Source: [Flexibacter] sp. ATCC 35208
GTDB taxonomy: Bacteria; Bacteroidota; Bacteroidia; Chitinophagales; Chitinophagaceae
Length of the DNA: 64,000 nucleotides
Assembly (NCBI RefSeq): GCF_001975825.1
Contig: NZ_MTKN01000047.1
Location: 1-64,000 of the forward strand
Direction: 5' to 3'
Shown here in pieces: positions 54,299 through 62,212 of the stretch. Numbering within the stretch: the stretch's first letter is position 1; each line of letters starts with the position of its first letter. The translations under genes and the position numbers were made by a program. The notes beneath the pieces are model-generated. The model was not told where the DNA came from. It was given only the letters and a program-made list of their open reading frames with translations, and ran no database searches.

Positions 54299-54484
54299 CT
54301 TTAAGATATTGGTGAGTAAGTAATGGCTAACATTCAAAGAACAACTACAGCACCATTCGGATAAACATACTGTACAATTTACCATAAAAACTGCACAATT
54401 CCACCGGGTTTTCTGCAAAAAATTCAGGCAAGAGCTTCAAAATAAATACATAAAATTATTTAACATGTATATGTTCCTACCCCA

Positions 54485-54513
54485 TTATGCAGAGTTATGT
54501 AAACACTGCATAA
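54485..54513. promoter_or_regulatory. Inverted repeat upstream of catalase
   Basis: TTATGCAG (54485-54492) and CTGCATAA (54506-54513) form perfect 8-base arms with a 13-base spacer, 79 bases before the catalase start and in the divergent promoter region. A second, weaker AACAT/ATGTT pair lies near 54463. Possible operator; the regulator is unknown. Confidence 0.4.
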
Positions 54514-54591
54514 AAGTGCGAAACCTTCTCCCTATTCGGTTATGTGCTCAGGCACCATCCTTGTTGCGCAGAGTAATTAAAATCTGATAAA

Positions 54592-56766
54592 ATGACGAAG
54601 AAAAAACCACTTGCGAAAAACTCCCCAAAAGACAATACGGGTCAGCCAGCATCTTCCGAAACGGCCAAGACCATCGACCTACAGCCACAGACCATCGATG
54701 CAACAGATCAAACCATGAATACGAACCAGGGCACACTGATCAATGATGATATGAATACCCTCAAAGCAGGCGACCGGGGACCTTCTTTACTGGAAGACTT
54801 CATTTTCAGAGAGAAAATGACACACTTCGATCATGAGCGCATTCCGGAACGTGTGGTACATGCACGCGGCGTTGGTGCCCATGGGGTATTCCGGGTATAC
54901 GAATCACAGGCAGATATTACTAAGGCAGGGTTCTTAAACGACCCCTCCAGAGAAACACCCGTATTCGTCCGCTTCTCTACGGTTGCAGGCAGCAGAGGTT
55001 CTTCTGACCTGGCCCGCGATGTAAGAGGCTTTGCCGTAAAGTTCTATACACAGGAGGGAAATTTTGATTTAGTAGGCAATAACATACCTGTGTTCTTTAT
55101 ACAGGATGCCATGAAATTTCCAGACCTGATCCATGCGGCCAAACCAGAGGCAGACAATGAAATACCACAGGCGGCTACGGCACATGATACTTTCTGGGAT
55201 TTCATTTCCCTGATGCCGGAGAGTACACATATGGTGATGTGGGTGATGAGCGATCGTGCTATTCCACGTAGCCTTCGTATGATGGAAGGATTTGGTGTAC
55301 ATACCTTCCGCCTGATCAACGAAGCAGGTCAGTCACACTTTGTAAAGTTCCACTGGAAACCTATACTGGGTGTACATGCTGTAGCATGGAATGAAGCGCT
55401 GAAGATCTCTGGTATGGACCCTGATTTTCATCGCCGGGATCTCTGGAATGCTATTGAAAGCGGGAACTACCCTGAGTGGGAACTGGGCATACAGGTGATT
55501 GCAGAAGAAGATGAACACAAATTTGACTTTGATATATTGGATCCTACCAAGATCATCCCGGAAGAATCTGTGCCGGTACAAAAGATAGGGCGACTAACAT
55601 TGAACCGCAACCCGGACAATTATTTTGCAGAAACAGAACAGGTAGCATTTCATGTGGGGAACATTGTACCAGGTATTGATTTCTCTGATGATCCATTGAT
55701 GCAGGGAAGACTGTTTTCTTACACGGATACACAGCTGATCCGGTTAGGAGGGCCTAACTTTCATGAAATTCCGATTAACAGACCTATAGTCCCTGTATAT
55801 AACAATCAGCGGGATGGGCATATGCGCCAGACCATTAATAAAGGGAAAGCGAATTATAGTCCGAACACTGTTGGAGGTGGTTGTCCTTATCAGGCAATGA
55901 TGAAAAATGGTGGTTTCAGTTCTTTTCCTGAAAGAGTAGATGCGAATAAGATCAGACAACGCAGCAAAAGTTTTATGGATCACTTTAGCCAGGCAAAGTT
56001 ATTCTGGTATAGTCAGAGTGACTATGAAAAGAATCACATCATTGATGCATTGAGTTTTGAACTGGGTAAAGTACAGACGAAGGCGATACGTGAAAGGATG
56101 TTGCGAACATTGGTGCAGGTGAATGATAAACTGGCGGCGGCAGTAGCTTTTGCGTTGGGTATGCCGGTGCCCGATGAACCCGTAGTGAATGAAGGAAAGC
56201 CTGCTGATGGAAATCCCAAACACTACGCCAGCATCATACGTGAGCCTGATGTAAAATTCTCTGCAGCATTAAGTATGGCGCATACAATTAAAGATAGTAT
56301 TCTAACCAGGCAGATTGCAGTGCTGGTAGCCGATGGGGTGAGTGCAACTTCGCTAAATACCGTAAAGAACAAGCTGATGGCAGCAGGTGCGGTAGTAGAA
56401 ATTATTGCGCCCAGGCAAGGGTACATTCAAACAGCAGAAGGAGATGCGATCGAAGTGGATAAGAGTTTTCTGACGAGTGCATCTGTGTTATATGATGCAG
56501 TGTATGTGCCGGGGGGAGTAGATAATGTGATTGCTTTGCAGGATGAACCGGATGCGATTCATTTTCTGAATGAAGCATGGAGGCATTGTAAAGCGATTGC
56601 GTTTGATGCGGATGCGGAGCCTGTTTTAAAGGTGACTTATATTAAAGAGAAGGCGGCAGGGTTAATTATTGGTGACGATGCGGCAACACTGGCAGACGAG
56701 TTTATAAAAGCGGTGCAGCAGCATCGCTTCTGGGAAAGAGAGACAGCGAGAAAGGTACCCGCTTAA
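54592..56766 (+). CDS. katE: Large-subunit catalase (HPII/KatE type)
   Basis: A 724-residue clade 2 catalase. Residues 1-60 form the extended arm. Key features: the essential His in RVVHARGVGAHG (about 83), the distal FVRFSTVAGSRGSSDLARDV region and Asn of VGNNIPVFFIQDA (about 155), and the heme-ligand Tyr in GRLFSYTDTQL (about 373). Residues about 580-715 are the DJ-1/PfpI-like domain of large catalases (RQIAVLVADGVSATSLN, DAVYVPGGVDNV). It decomposes hydrogen peroxide in the cytoplasm. It is a single-gene unit followed by a terminator. Confidence 0.97.
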   Translation: MTKKKPLAKNSPKDNTGQPASSETAKTIDLQPQTIDATDQTMNTNQGTLINDDMNTLKAGDRGPSLLEDFIFREKMTHFDHERIPERVVHARGVGAHGVFRVYESQADITKAGFLNDPSRETPVFVRFSTVAGSRGSSDLARDVRGFAVKFYTQEGNFDLVGNNIPVFFIQDAMKFPDLIHAAKPEADNEIPQAATAHDTFWDFISLMPESTHMVMWVMSDRAIPRSLRMMEGFGVHTFRLINEAGQSHFVKFHWKPILGVHAVAWNEALKISGMDPDFHRRDLWNAIESGNYPEWELGIQVIAEEDEHKFDFDILDPTKIIPEESVPVQKIGRLTLNRNPDNYFAETEQVAFHVGNIVPGIDFSDDPLMQGRLFSYTDTQLIRLGGPNFHEIPINRPIVPVYNNQRDGHMRQTINKGKANYSPNTVGGGCPYQAMMKNGGFSSFPERVDANKIRQRSKSFMDHFSQAKLFWYSQSDYEKNHIIDALSFELGKVQTKAIRERMLRTLVQVNDKLAAAVAFALGMPVPDEPVVNEGKPADGNPKHYASIIREPDVKFSAALSMAHTIKDSILTRQIAVLVADGVSATSLNTVKNKLMAAGAVVEIIAPRQGYIQTAEGDAIEVDKSFLTSASVLYDAVYVPGGVDNVIALQDEPDAIHFLNEAWRHCKAIAFDADAEPVLKVTYIKEKAAGLIIGDDAATLADEFIKAVQQHRFWERETARKVPA

Positions 56767-56772
56767 ACAACT

Positions 56773-56824
56773 CCCGGGTGCTAGCCCCCCTTCCCAGGGC
56801 AAAAGTGTTAGCACCCGGGTTCGC
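56773..56824 (+). terminator. Catalase terminator
   Basis: CCCGGGTGCTA (56773-56783) pairs perfectly with TAGCACCCGGG (56809-56819) around a longer loop, 7 bases after the katE stop. The rest of 56825-57345 holds no gene I can support; it is the promoter region for the stressosome operon. Confidence 0.75.
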
Positions 56825-57345
56825 TTATTTAGCTTATTTTGGATGGTTTCTACCCTATAACCATTGCTGTGACCAAGTCGCATTTTGCCCATAAAAGTCT
56901 GGCGATTGTACCAATAACGTATAAAACTGTGCAGTCCGGTCCACACATGAATTCCCCAATACTGGTGAAACACAGTACTACCAGTCTGCAAATATTGCAT
57001 TTGCCGGAATATTTTTTTTCACCACATCGGGTTTGTAATGTAATACCAAATAGCATATGCTACAGCCAGCCAGTATTCCTTCAATTGCCGTATGGTGGCT
57101 GGATTCAAATATCCTCAAAATGATTAAAAGGAGAAACAGGCGATCCGCTCTGTAATATTTATTGCTGAGATTTTTTCTTTATTTGTGTGGAATCCAAAAT
57201 TCCCTTATCAATTAGCATGCCTATTGCTATGTACATGAATTACGCTAACAAAATAAAAATGACACCGCAACGAACTTATAACTGTTAACTATTAGGATTG
57301 GCAGTGCTATAAATAATATCTACATTAAATTTCTAAACATCAACA

Positions 57346-58215
57346 ATGGCAACAGACATAGCGAAGCTGCTTCAAAAGAAGCAGAAAAAGATTATGGAAA
57401 ACTGGATGAACGCCCAGCTTTCCAACGTCAGCCTTAGGGAAGACCTAATGAGTAACGAAGACCTTAGAGAACAATCCACTGAACTCTTAGACACACTTTT
57501 AAAAGTATTATCTGAGAAAAATCTCAGCAATTTTGAATCTACTGAATTTGAACCCGTTCATGAACTCCTGGCCGGGGTATCTCATTCCCGTGCTCAACAA
57601 GGATTTACCCCTTCCGAAACTGGTGTTTATATTTTTAGTTTGAAAGATGCCCTGCTATCGACTTTACTCACTGATTTGAAGGATGATCCGGCTACCCTGG
57701 TCGATGGTGTGATCAGAATAGGTAAGCTGATGGACTATCTCAGTGTGGTTGCATTTGAAACTTTTATCAAGGGAAGAGAAGAAGTTATTCTGCGCCAGAC
57801 AGATGAGATCGCAGAAATCTCCACTCCTGTGATTCGTATATGGGATGGCATTCTCGCCCTGCCTATTATTGGCACCCTGGATAGTTCCCGTACGCAGGTA
57901 GTAATGGAGAGCCTGCTGCAGGAAATTGTGGAAAGTGGCAGTACAATTGCCATATTGGATATTTCAGGTGTGGCTGCTGTAGACTCACTGGTAGCACAGC
58001 ACCTGATCAAAACTGTTGCGGCGACCCGCCTGATGGGTGCAGAGTGTATTATTAGCGGTATCCGTCCTGAAATTGCACAAACAGTGGTTCACCTGGGTAT
58101 CGATCTTTCCAATATTATTACCAAGGCGACACTCGCCAGTGCGCTCAAACAGGCGTTTGGTATGTTGAGACTGAGTGTAAAAAAATTGGAATTCACAAAT
58201 AAAACAGCTATTTAA
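57346..58215 (+). CDS. rsbR: RsbR-type stressosome protein (RsbRD domain + STAS)
   Basis: A 289-residue co-antagonist of the stressosome. The N-terminal helical RsbRD sensory domain covers about 5-150 (LLQKKQKKIMENWMNAQL, FIKGREEVILRQTDEI). The STAS domain covers about 160-275: PVIRIWDGILALPIIGTLDS, AILDISGVAAVDS and GIRPEIAQTVVHLGIDLSNI. Thr246 matches Thr205 of Bacillus subtilis RsbRA, and Ser214 stands at the place of Thr171; both are the phosphorylation sites for the RsbT kinase. RsbR and RsbS build the large signalling complex. It is the first gene of a six-gene operon. Confidence 0.93.
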   Translation: MATDIAKLLQKKQKKIMENWMNAQLSNVSLREDLMSNEDLREQSTELLDTLLKVLSEKNLSNFESTEFEPVHELLAGVSHSRAQQGFTPSETGVYIFSLKDALLSTLLTDLKDDPATLVDGVIRIGKLMDYLSVVAFETFIKGREEVILRQTDEIAEISTPVIRIWDGILALPIIGTLDSSRTQVVMESLLQEIVESGSTIAILDISGVAAVDSLVAQHLIKTVAATRLMGAECIISGIRPEIAQTVVHLGIDLSNIITKATLASALKQAFGMLRLSVKKLEFTNKTAI

Positions 58216-58218
58216 TAT

Positions 58219-58620
58219 ATGGATCGTATTCCTATACTTCGTATGGGGAACCTGTTACTGGTGACCATACAGATAGATCTGTACGACAGGTTAGCGACCA
58301 ATCTGGAGACAGATTTGGTACAAATGGTAAATAAGACCGAAGCGAAAGGTGTATTAATAGATATCTCCGCATTATCCATCGTCGATTCTTTTATGGGCCG
58401 TATTCTTGGCAACATTGGTTCTATGTCCAAAATTATGGATGCCGAAACCGTTGTTGTAGGTATGCAGCCGGCTGTCGCTATTACGCTGATTGAACTTGGG
58501 CTGGAACTCAAGGGCGTACATACGGCTTTGAATGTAGAAAAGGGAATGGAATTATTAAAGGGAAAAATTAGTAATTATGAAGATGACCTAACAGAAGACG
58601 ATGAAGATAGTACTGAATAA
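58219..58620 (+). CDS. rsbS: RsbS-type STAS anti-sigma factor antagonist
   Basis: A 133-residue single STAS domain. The start RIPILRMGNLLLVTIQIDLYD and the phosphorylation motif VLIDISALSIVDSFMGR match RsbS; Ser57 corresponds to Ser59 of Bacillus subtilis RsbS. The C-terminal tail is acidic (DDLTEDDEDSTE). RsbS holds RsbT inactive in the stressosome until it is phosphorylated. Only 3 bases separate it from rsbR, and its end overlaps the rsbT start by 20 bases. Confidence 0.93.
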   Translation: MDRIPILRMGNLLLVTIQIDLYDRLATNLETDLVQMVNKTEAKGVLIDISALSIVDSFMGRILGNIGSMSKIMDAETVVVGMQPAVAITLIELGLELKGVHTALNVEKGMELLKGKISNYEDDLTEDDEDSTE

Positions 58621-59014
58621 GGACCGTATGCTAATCGAAAGAGAACAGGATGTGGTTCCATTCAGGAATCGTGTAAAAGAGTATGCGGTGAAAATTGGAA
58701 TGAGTCTTGTGAACCAAACCAAACTGATCACAGCCGCCAGTGAACTTGTCCGCAATATGCTGAAATATGCCAATGGTGGAATTGTGTTGATTGAGGTACT
58801 CACCCAGGGCAGAGATAGTGGAATCCGGCTTGTCTTTACCGACAAAGGACCGGGGATTAAAGATATTTCGCTAGCTATGCAAGATGGCTATTCCTCCGGC
58901 AAAAGCCTGGGGATTGGCCTACCCGGTACCAAACGACTGGTCAATGAATTTGAAATCAAAAGTATAGTCGGCGAAGGCACAACTGTTTCAATTATTAAGT
59001 GGAAGAATGGATAA
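58601..59014 (+). CDS. rsbT: RsbT-type serine/threonine kinase (GHKL ATPase)
   Basis: A 137-residue GHKL-fold kinase. The ATP-binding boxes are complete: ASELVRNMLKYA (N-box, Asn52), DKGPGI (81-86) and SLGIGLPGTKRL (about 102-113). It phosphorylates RsbS and RsbR and is then released to switch on a partner. In Bacillus subtilis the partner is RsbU; here the neighbouring RsbT-phosphatase fusion or the histidine kinase would be candidates. It overlaps both neighbours (20 and 8 bases), so translation is coupled. Confidence 0.93.
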   Translation: MKIVLNKDRMLIEREQDVVPFRNRVKEYAVKIGMSLVNQTKLITAASELVRNMLKYANGGIVLIEVLTQGRDSGIRLVFTDKGPGIKDISLAMQDGYSSGKSLGIGLPGTKRLVNEFEIKSIVGEGTTVSIIKWKNG

Positions 59015-60014
59015 AAACATACACCTGGCGCTCAATGCATCTGAGCGAAGCTATTTTGCTATATTAAAAAAAGAAATCCATACTATGGCAATCGCTGGCG
59101 GACTTTCTGAAAAGCGGGTTGCAGAGATCGATATTATTGTGGCAGAAATAGTGACCAATCTGGTCAAACATGCAGGTGGCGGCCAGGTACTAGCTAAACT
59201 CATCCAGGAAAACGGCGAAAAAGGCATAGAACTGATCAGTATTGACAACGGCCCCGGTATGACGGATGTGACCCGGATGGTAGCAGACGGCGTATCTACA
59301 AAAAAAACACTGGGGCAGGGTCTGGGCGCCATGAAAAGGCTCTCCGATGTATTCCAGATCTATTCTAATAAGAACTGGGGTACCATCATCCTGATCAGGG
59401 TATTCAATAAGCCACCGGTCAAAGCCTTTAAAACAGAGATCAGATCCGTAATCATCCCTAAACCAGGCGAAACTGAAAGCGGAGATAATTTGTACTCTAT
59501 AGTAGACAAAAACCACGTGAAATTATTCCTGGGAGATGGTCTGGGCCATGGCCCCGAAGCGGCGAAAGCCATGCGTGTAGCCGGAGAAGCATTTATGGAA
59601 TGCACGCATACCAACCCCGTAGAAATCATCAGGTATATTAATTTAGCTGTCAAACGAACAAGGGGAATGGTAGGCACTGTCGCGGTTTTTGACCATGCCG
59701 CCAGGAAATGGCGCATCTGCGGAGTGGGTAATATTATCACAAAAGTGTACAATCCGGAAAGCAACAAAAACTACCTGGCGTACAACGGTATCATTGGACT
59801 CAATGTTCCCAATACCCTCAATGCCCAGGAAATTCCTTACGAAGATGGTCAGTATATCCTGATGTCAAGCGATGGTCTCAAAACGCGTTGGGAGACTTCA
59901 AAGTATACATCCATAATGCGTTACGATCTTTCTATTCTATGCGCTTCTCTCATTAAAGACTTTGCCCGCCTCACAGACGATATGTCGGTAGTGGCGTGCA
60001 AAATAAACTTGTAA
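59007..60014 (+). CDS. RsbT-like ATPase fused to a PP2C-type phosphatase (RsbX-like)
   Basis: A 335-residue fusion. Residues 1-135 form an RsbT-like ATPase with intact boxes (EIVTNLVKHA, DNGPGM at 80-85, TLGQGLGAMKRL at 101-112). Residues about 145-335 are a SpoIIE/PP2C-type phosphatase: metal-binding GDGLGHG (176-182), the MSSDGL motif (about 296) and TDDMSVVAC (about 323). This matches the RsbX role of dephosphorylating RsbS and RsbR and so resetting the stressosome, but the kinase-like domain is an addition. It could compete with RsbT for the STAS proteins. It starts 8 bases inside rsbT. Confidence 0.88.
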   Translation: MDKNIHLALNASERSYFAILKKEIHTMAIAGGLSEKRVAEIDIIVAEIVTNLVKHAGGGQVLAKLIQENGEKGIELISIDNGPGMTDVTRMVADGVSTKKTLGQGLGAMKRLSDVFQIYSNKNWGTIILIRVFNKPPVKAFKTEIRSVIIPKPGETESGDNLYSIVDKNHVKLFLGDGLGHGPEAAKAMRVAGEAFMECTHTNPVEIIRYINLAVKRTRGMVGTVAVFDHAARKWRICGVGNIITKVYNPESNKNYLAYNGIIGLNVPNTLNAQEIPYEDGQYILMSSDGLKTRWETSKYTSIMRYDLSILCASLIKDFARLTDDMSVVACKINL

Positions 60015-60018
60015 TCTC

Positions 60019-61650
60019 ATGCACGAACTTGCCCGGGTGACCCTTGAGAATGAAATGGATCTCATACTTGCGCATAAGCGCTCTATGAAACTGGCAGAAC
60101 TGGCCGGTCTCTCCCTGTCGGCACAAACAACTTTTGCTACTGCCGTGTCCGAGGTGTCAAGAAACGCCATCGACAGCGGCAAAAGAGGTAGTCTCATTCT
60201 AAGCGTAGAAAGCGATCTGCGGGAAAAATTCATCGTAGCCTGTCTAAAAAATGAGCAACAGAACAACGCCCGGGAAGGTCTTGAACATGCCAAAAAACTG
60301 GTTAATAAATATAAAGTATCTACTAATGGTCCGGAGACCAGCATCGAACTCTTTTATACCATCTCCCCTGCTTTCCGTATAGATATACAAAAGCTGGATG
60401 AGTGGCGGAGTCTCTTTCGCAATGAACCTTCTATCTCCCCTTACGAGGAACTGAAAAGGAAGAATGAACAGCTGCAGGAACTTTCAGAAAAAGTGCAGAA
60501 AAGTGAAGACCAGTACAAGGTGCTTACCAATTCACTCCCCCTTATGATCTTCTCGCTCGACGATCACGGACAATTGCTCTATGCCAATGACTGGCTGTTA
60601 CACTACACAGGTCAAAACCTGAATAGTCTCAACAACAGCAAATGGAAAACCATCGTGCATGCTGATGATTATGACGCCTTCTGTCTGCTGTTGCAGAATG
60701 ATATTACACGGGGTGCAACCACCATCAAGATACAGGCAAGGCTGATGAACAAAAGTACCAGCGATTACCTCTGGCACCAGATCTCCCTGTCACCACTCAA
60801 TGGAGATAAGGAAGAGCCCAGTTACCGTATCGGGTTTATGGTCGACATCCATGCACAGAAAACGGTAGAGGAAACGCTGAAAGATAACTACGAATTAAAA
60901 CAGGCGGAAAAGAAACTGAAAGATAACCAGCATACACTGGAACAGTATATTGAAGAACTGAACCGCAGTAACCAGGAGCTACAGCAATTTGCCTTTGTAG
61001 CTTCTCATGATCTGCAGGAACCGGTACGTAAATTGCTCTTTTATAGTGACTACCTGCTGAATAAATACCAGGCTTCTTTTGATGAGAAAAGCCTGCATTT
61101 CCTGAACAGTATACAGGGCGCTTCCCGCAGAATGCGATCATTGATTCAAGACCTGTTACTCTTCTCACAAATCAATAAAGAACAGATTCAGTTCCAGGAA
61201 GTTGACCTGAATACGGTAGCGACAGATGCCTGCCAGGATCTGGAAATGGCGATTGAAGAAAAGAATGCCGCACTCAATATTCAATCACTGCCAAAACTCT
61301 ATTGTGACGAACGTATGATGCGGCAGCTGTTTGGCAATATCATCAGCAATTCATTGAAGTATAGCAAGGATGCCCTGGCTCCTCAGATAGATATTTCTTA
61401 CAAGCAGGAGAACGGGCATATTGAACTTATATTCAGGGACAACGGGATTGGATTTGATGAAAAGTACCTGCCTAAAATGTTCACCCTCTTTCAGCGCTTA
61501 CATACACGACAAACGTATGAAGGCACAGGATTGGGACTGGCCATATGCAGGAAGATCGTAGAAATGCACCAGGGGAAAATATGGGCTACCTCAGAAGAGG
61601 GATTAGGTGCAACCTTTTTCATTTCTTTGCCTACACATCCGATTATTTAA
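60019..61650 (+). CDS. Histidine kinase with degenerate RsbT-like N-terminal domain, PAS, HisKA and HATPase
   Basis: A 543-residue cytoplasmic sensor kinase. Residues 1-115 resemble an RsbT kinase domain: LENEMDLILAHKRSMKLAEL and the N-box-like SEVSRNA (Asn49) are present, but the DxGPG and GxGLGxxK boxes are lost (residues 73-95 read VACLKNEQQNNAREGLEHAK). A coiled coil (about 140-165) leads to a PAS domain (about 165-285). The HisKA phosphoacceptor is His330 in VASHDLQEPVRKL. The HATPase boxes are NIISNSLKYS (Asn444), DNGIGFDEKYLPKMF (Asp474) and GTGLGLAICRK (502). It lies 4 bases after the fusion gene. The dead RsbT domain may dock on the stressosome. Confidence 0.92.
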   Translation: MHELARVTLENEMDLILAHKRSMKLAELAGLSLSAQTTFATAVSEVSRNAIDSGKRGSLILSVESDLREKFIVACLKNEQQNNAREGLEHAKKLVNKYKVSTNGPETSIELFYTISPAFRIDIQKLDEWRSLFRNEPSISPYEELKRKNEQLQELSEKVQKSEDQYKVLTNSLPLMIFSLDDHGQLLYANDWLLHYTGQNLNSLNNSKWKTIVHADDYDAFCLLLQNDITRGATTIKIQARLMNKSTSDYLWHQISLSPLNGDKEEPSYRIGFMVDIHAQKTVEETLKDNYELKQAEKKLKDNQHTLEQYIEELNRSNQELQQFAFVASHDLQEPVRKLLFYSDYLLNKYQASFDEKSLHFLNSIQGASRRMRSLIQDLLLFSQINKEQIQFQEVDLNTVATDACQDLEMAIEEKNAALNIQSLPKLYCDERMMRQLFGNIISNSLKYSKDALAPQIDISYKQENGHIELIFRDNGIGFDEKYLPKMFTLFQRLHTRQTYEGTGLGLAICRKIVEMHQGKIWATSEEGLGATFFISLPTHPII

Positions 61651-61661
61651 TTGCTTACCTT

Positions 61662-62069
61662 ATGAAATGTGGAAAAATACTGGTTATTGACGACGACTCT
61701 GAAGATATGGCTATTATCAGAGAAGCCATGGAAATGATCAATGCTGATCATGTGATGATGTTTGCCGAAGGTGGCGAAAAGGCCCTGCAATTGCTGGACA
61801 CACGCTTTAGCGCAGAACACATAGTTCCTTGTCTGATCGTACTGGACCTGAACATGCCAAAGATGAACGGTACGCAGACACTGGCAAACCTGAAGGCAGA
61901 TGACCGCTTCAGGAATATTCCTGTTATCATCTACTCTACCTCTATTAATCCTTTTGAAAAAGCGAAATGTGTCACCTTAGGTGCACATGCGTATATTACC
62001 AAACCTGTATCTGTCAAAGAAAGTCTGGAAACAGCGCAGGTGTTTCTGAATTTCTGCCAGGCAGATTGA
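61662..62069 (+). CDS. Single-domain response regulator (REC)
   Basis: A 135-residue receiver domain. The frame is open from 61545, but the ATG at 61662, 12 bases after the kinase stop, is the natural start. Acidic pocket Asp10-Asp12 (LVIDDDSEDM), phosphoacceptor Asp62 (LIVLDLNMPKMNG) and the Lys in AYITKP near 111 are present. No output domain follows, so it signals through protein contacts, most likely with the kinase of the operon or a chemotaxis-like or sigma partner elsewhere. It ends the operon. It belongs to the group with a D-D-x-x-D start seen in light- and stress-response kinases. Confidence 0.92.
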   Translation: MKCGKILVIDDDSEDMAIIREAMEMINADHVMMFAEGGEKALQLLDTRFSAEHIVPCLIVLDLNMPKMNGTQTLANLKADDRFRNIPVIIYSTSINPFEKAKCVTLGAHAYITKPVSVKESLETAQVFLNFCQAD

Positions 62070-62212
62070 TTGTTATGCCAACACTGGCAGCCACACACTC
62101 ATACCACTCTTCCCCGTATTTGCCCAGGCAACATAAGGTATCAACTTTATCGTAACTGGTTTGGCGTTATCATTCAACTCCTGGTACAAGGTATTGTGCC
62201 ATTTTGAGTGTC

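Noticed and set aside
56839-57123. 94-codon frame between catalase and the stressosome operon
   Set aside because: No family pattern, no good start context, and it overlaps another equally poor frame on the opposite strand.
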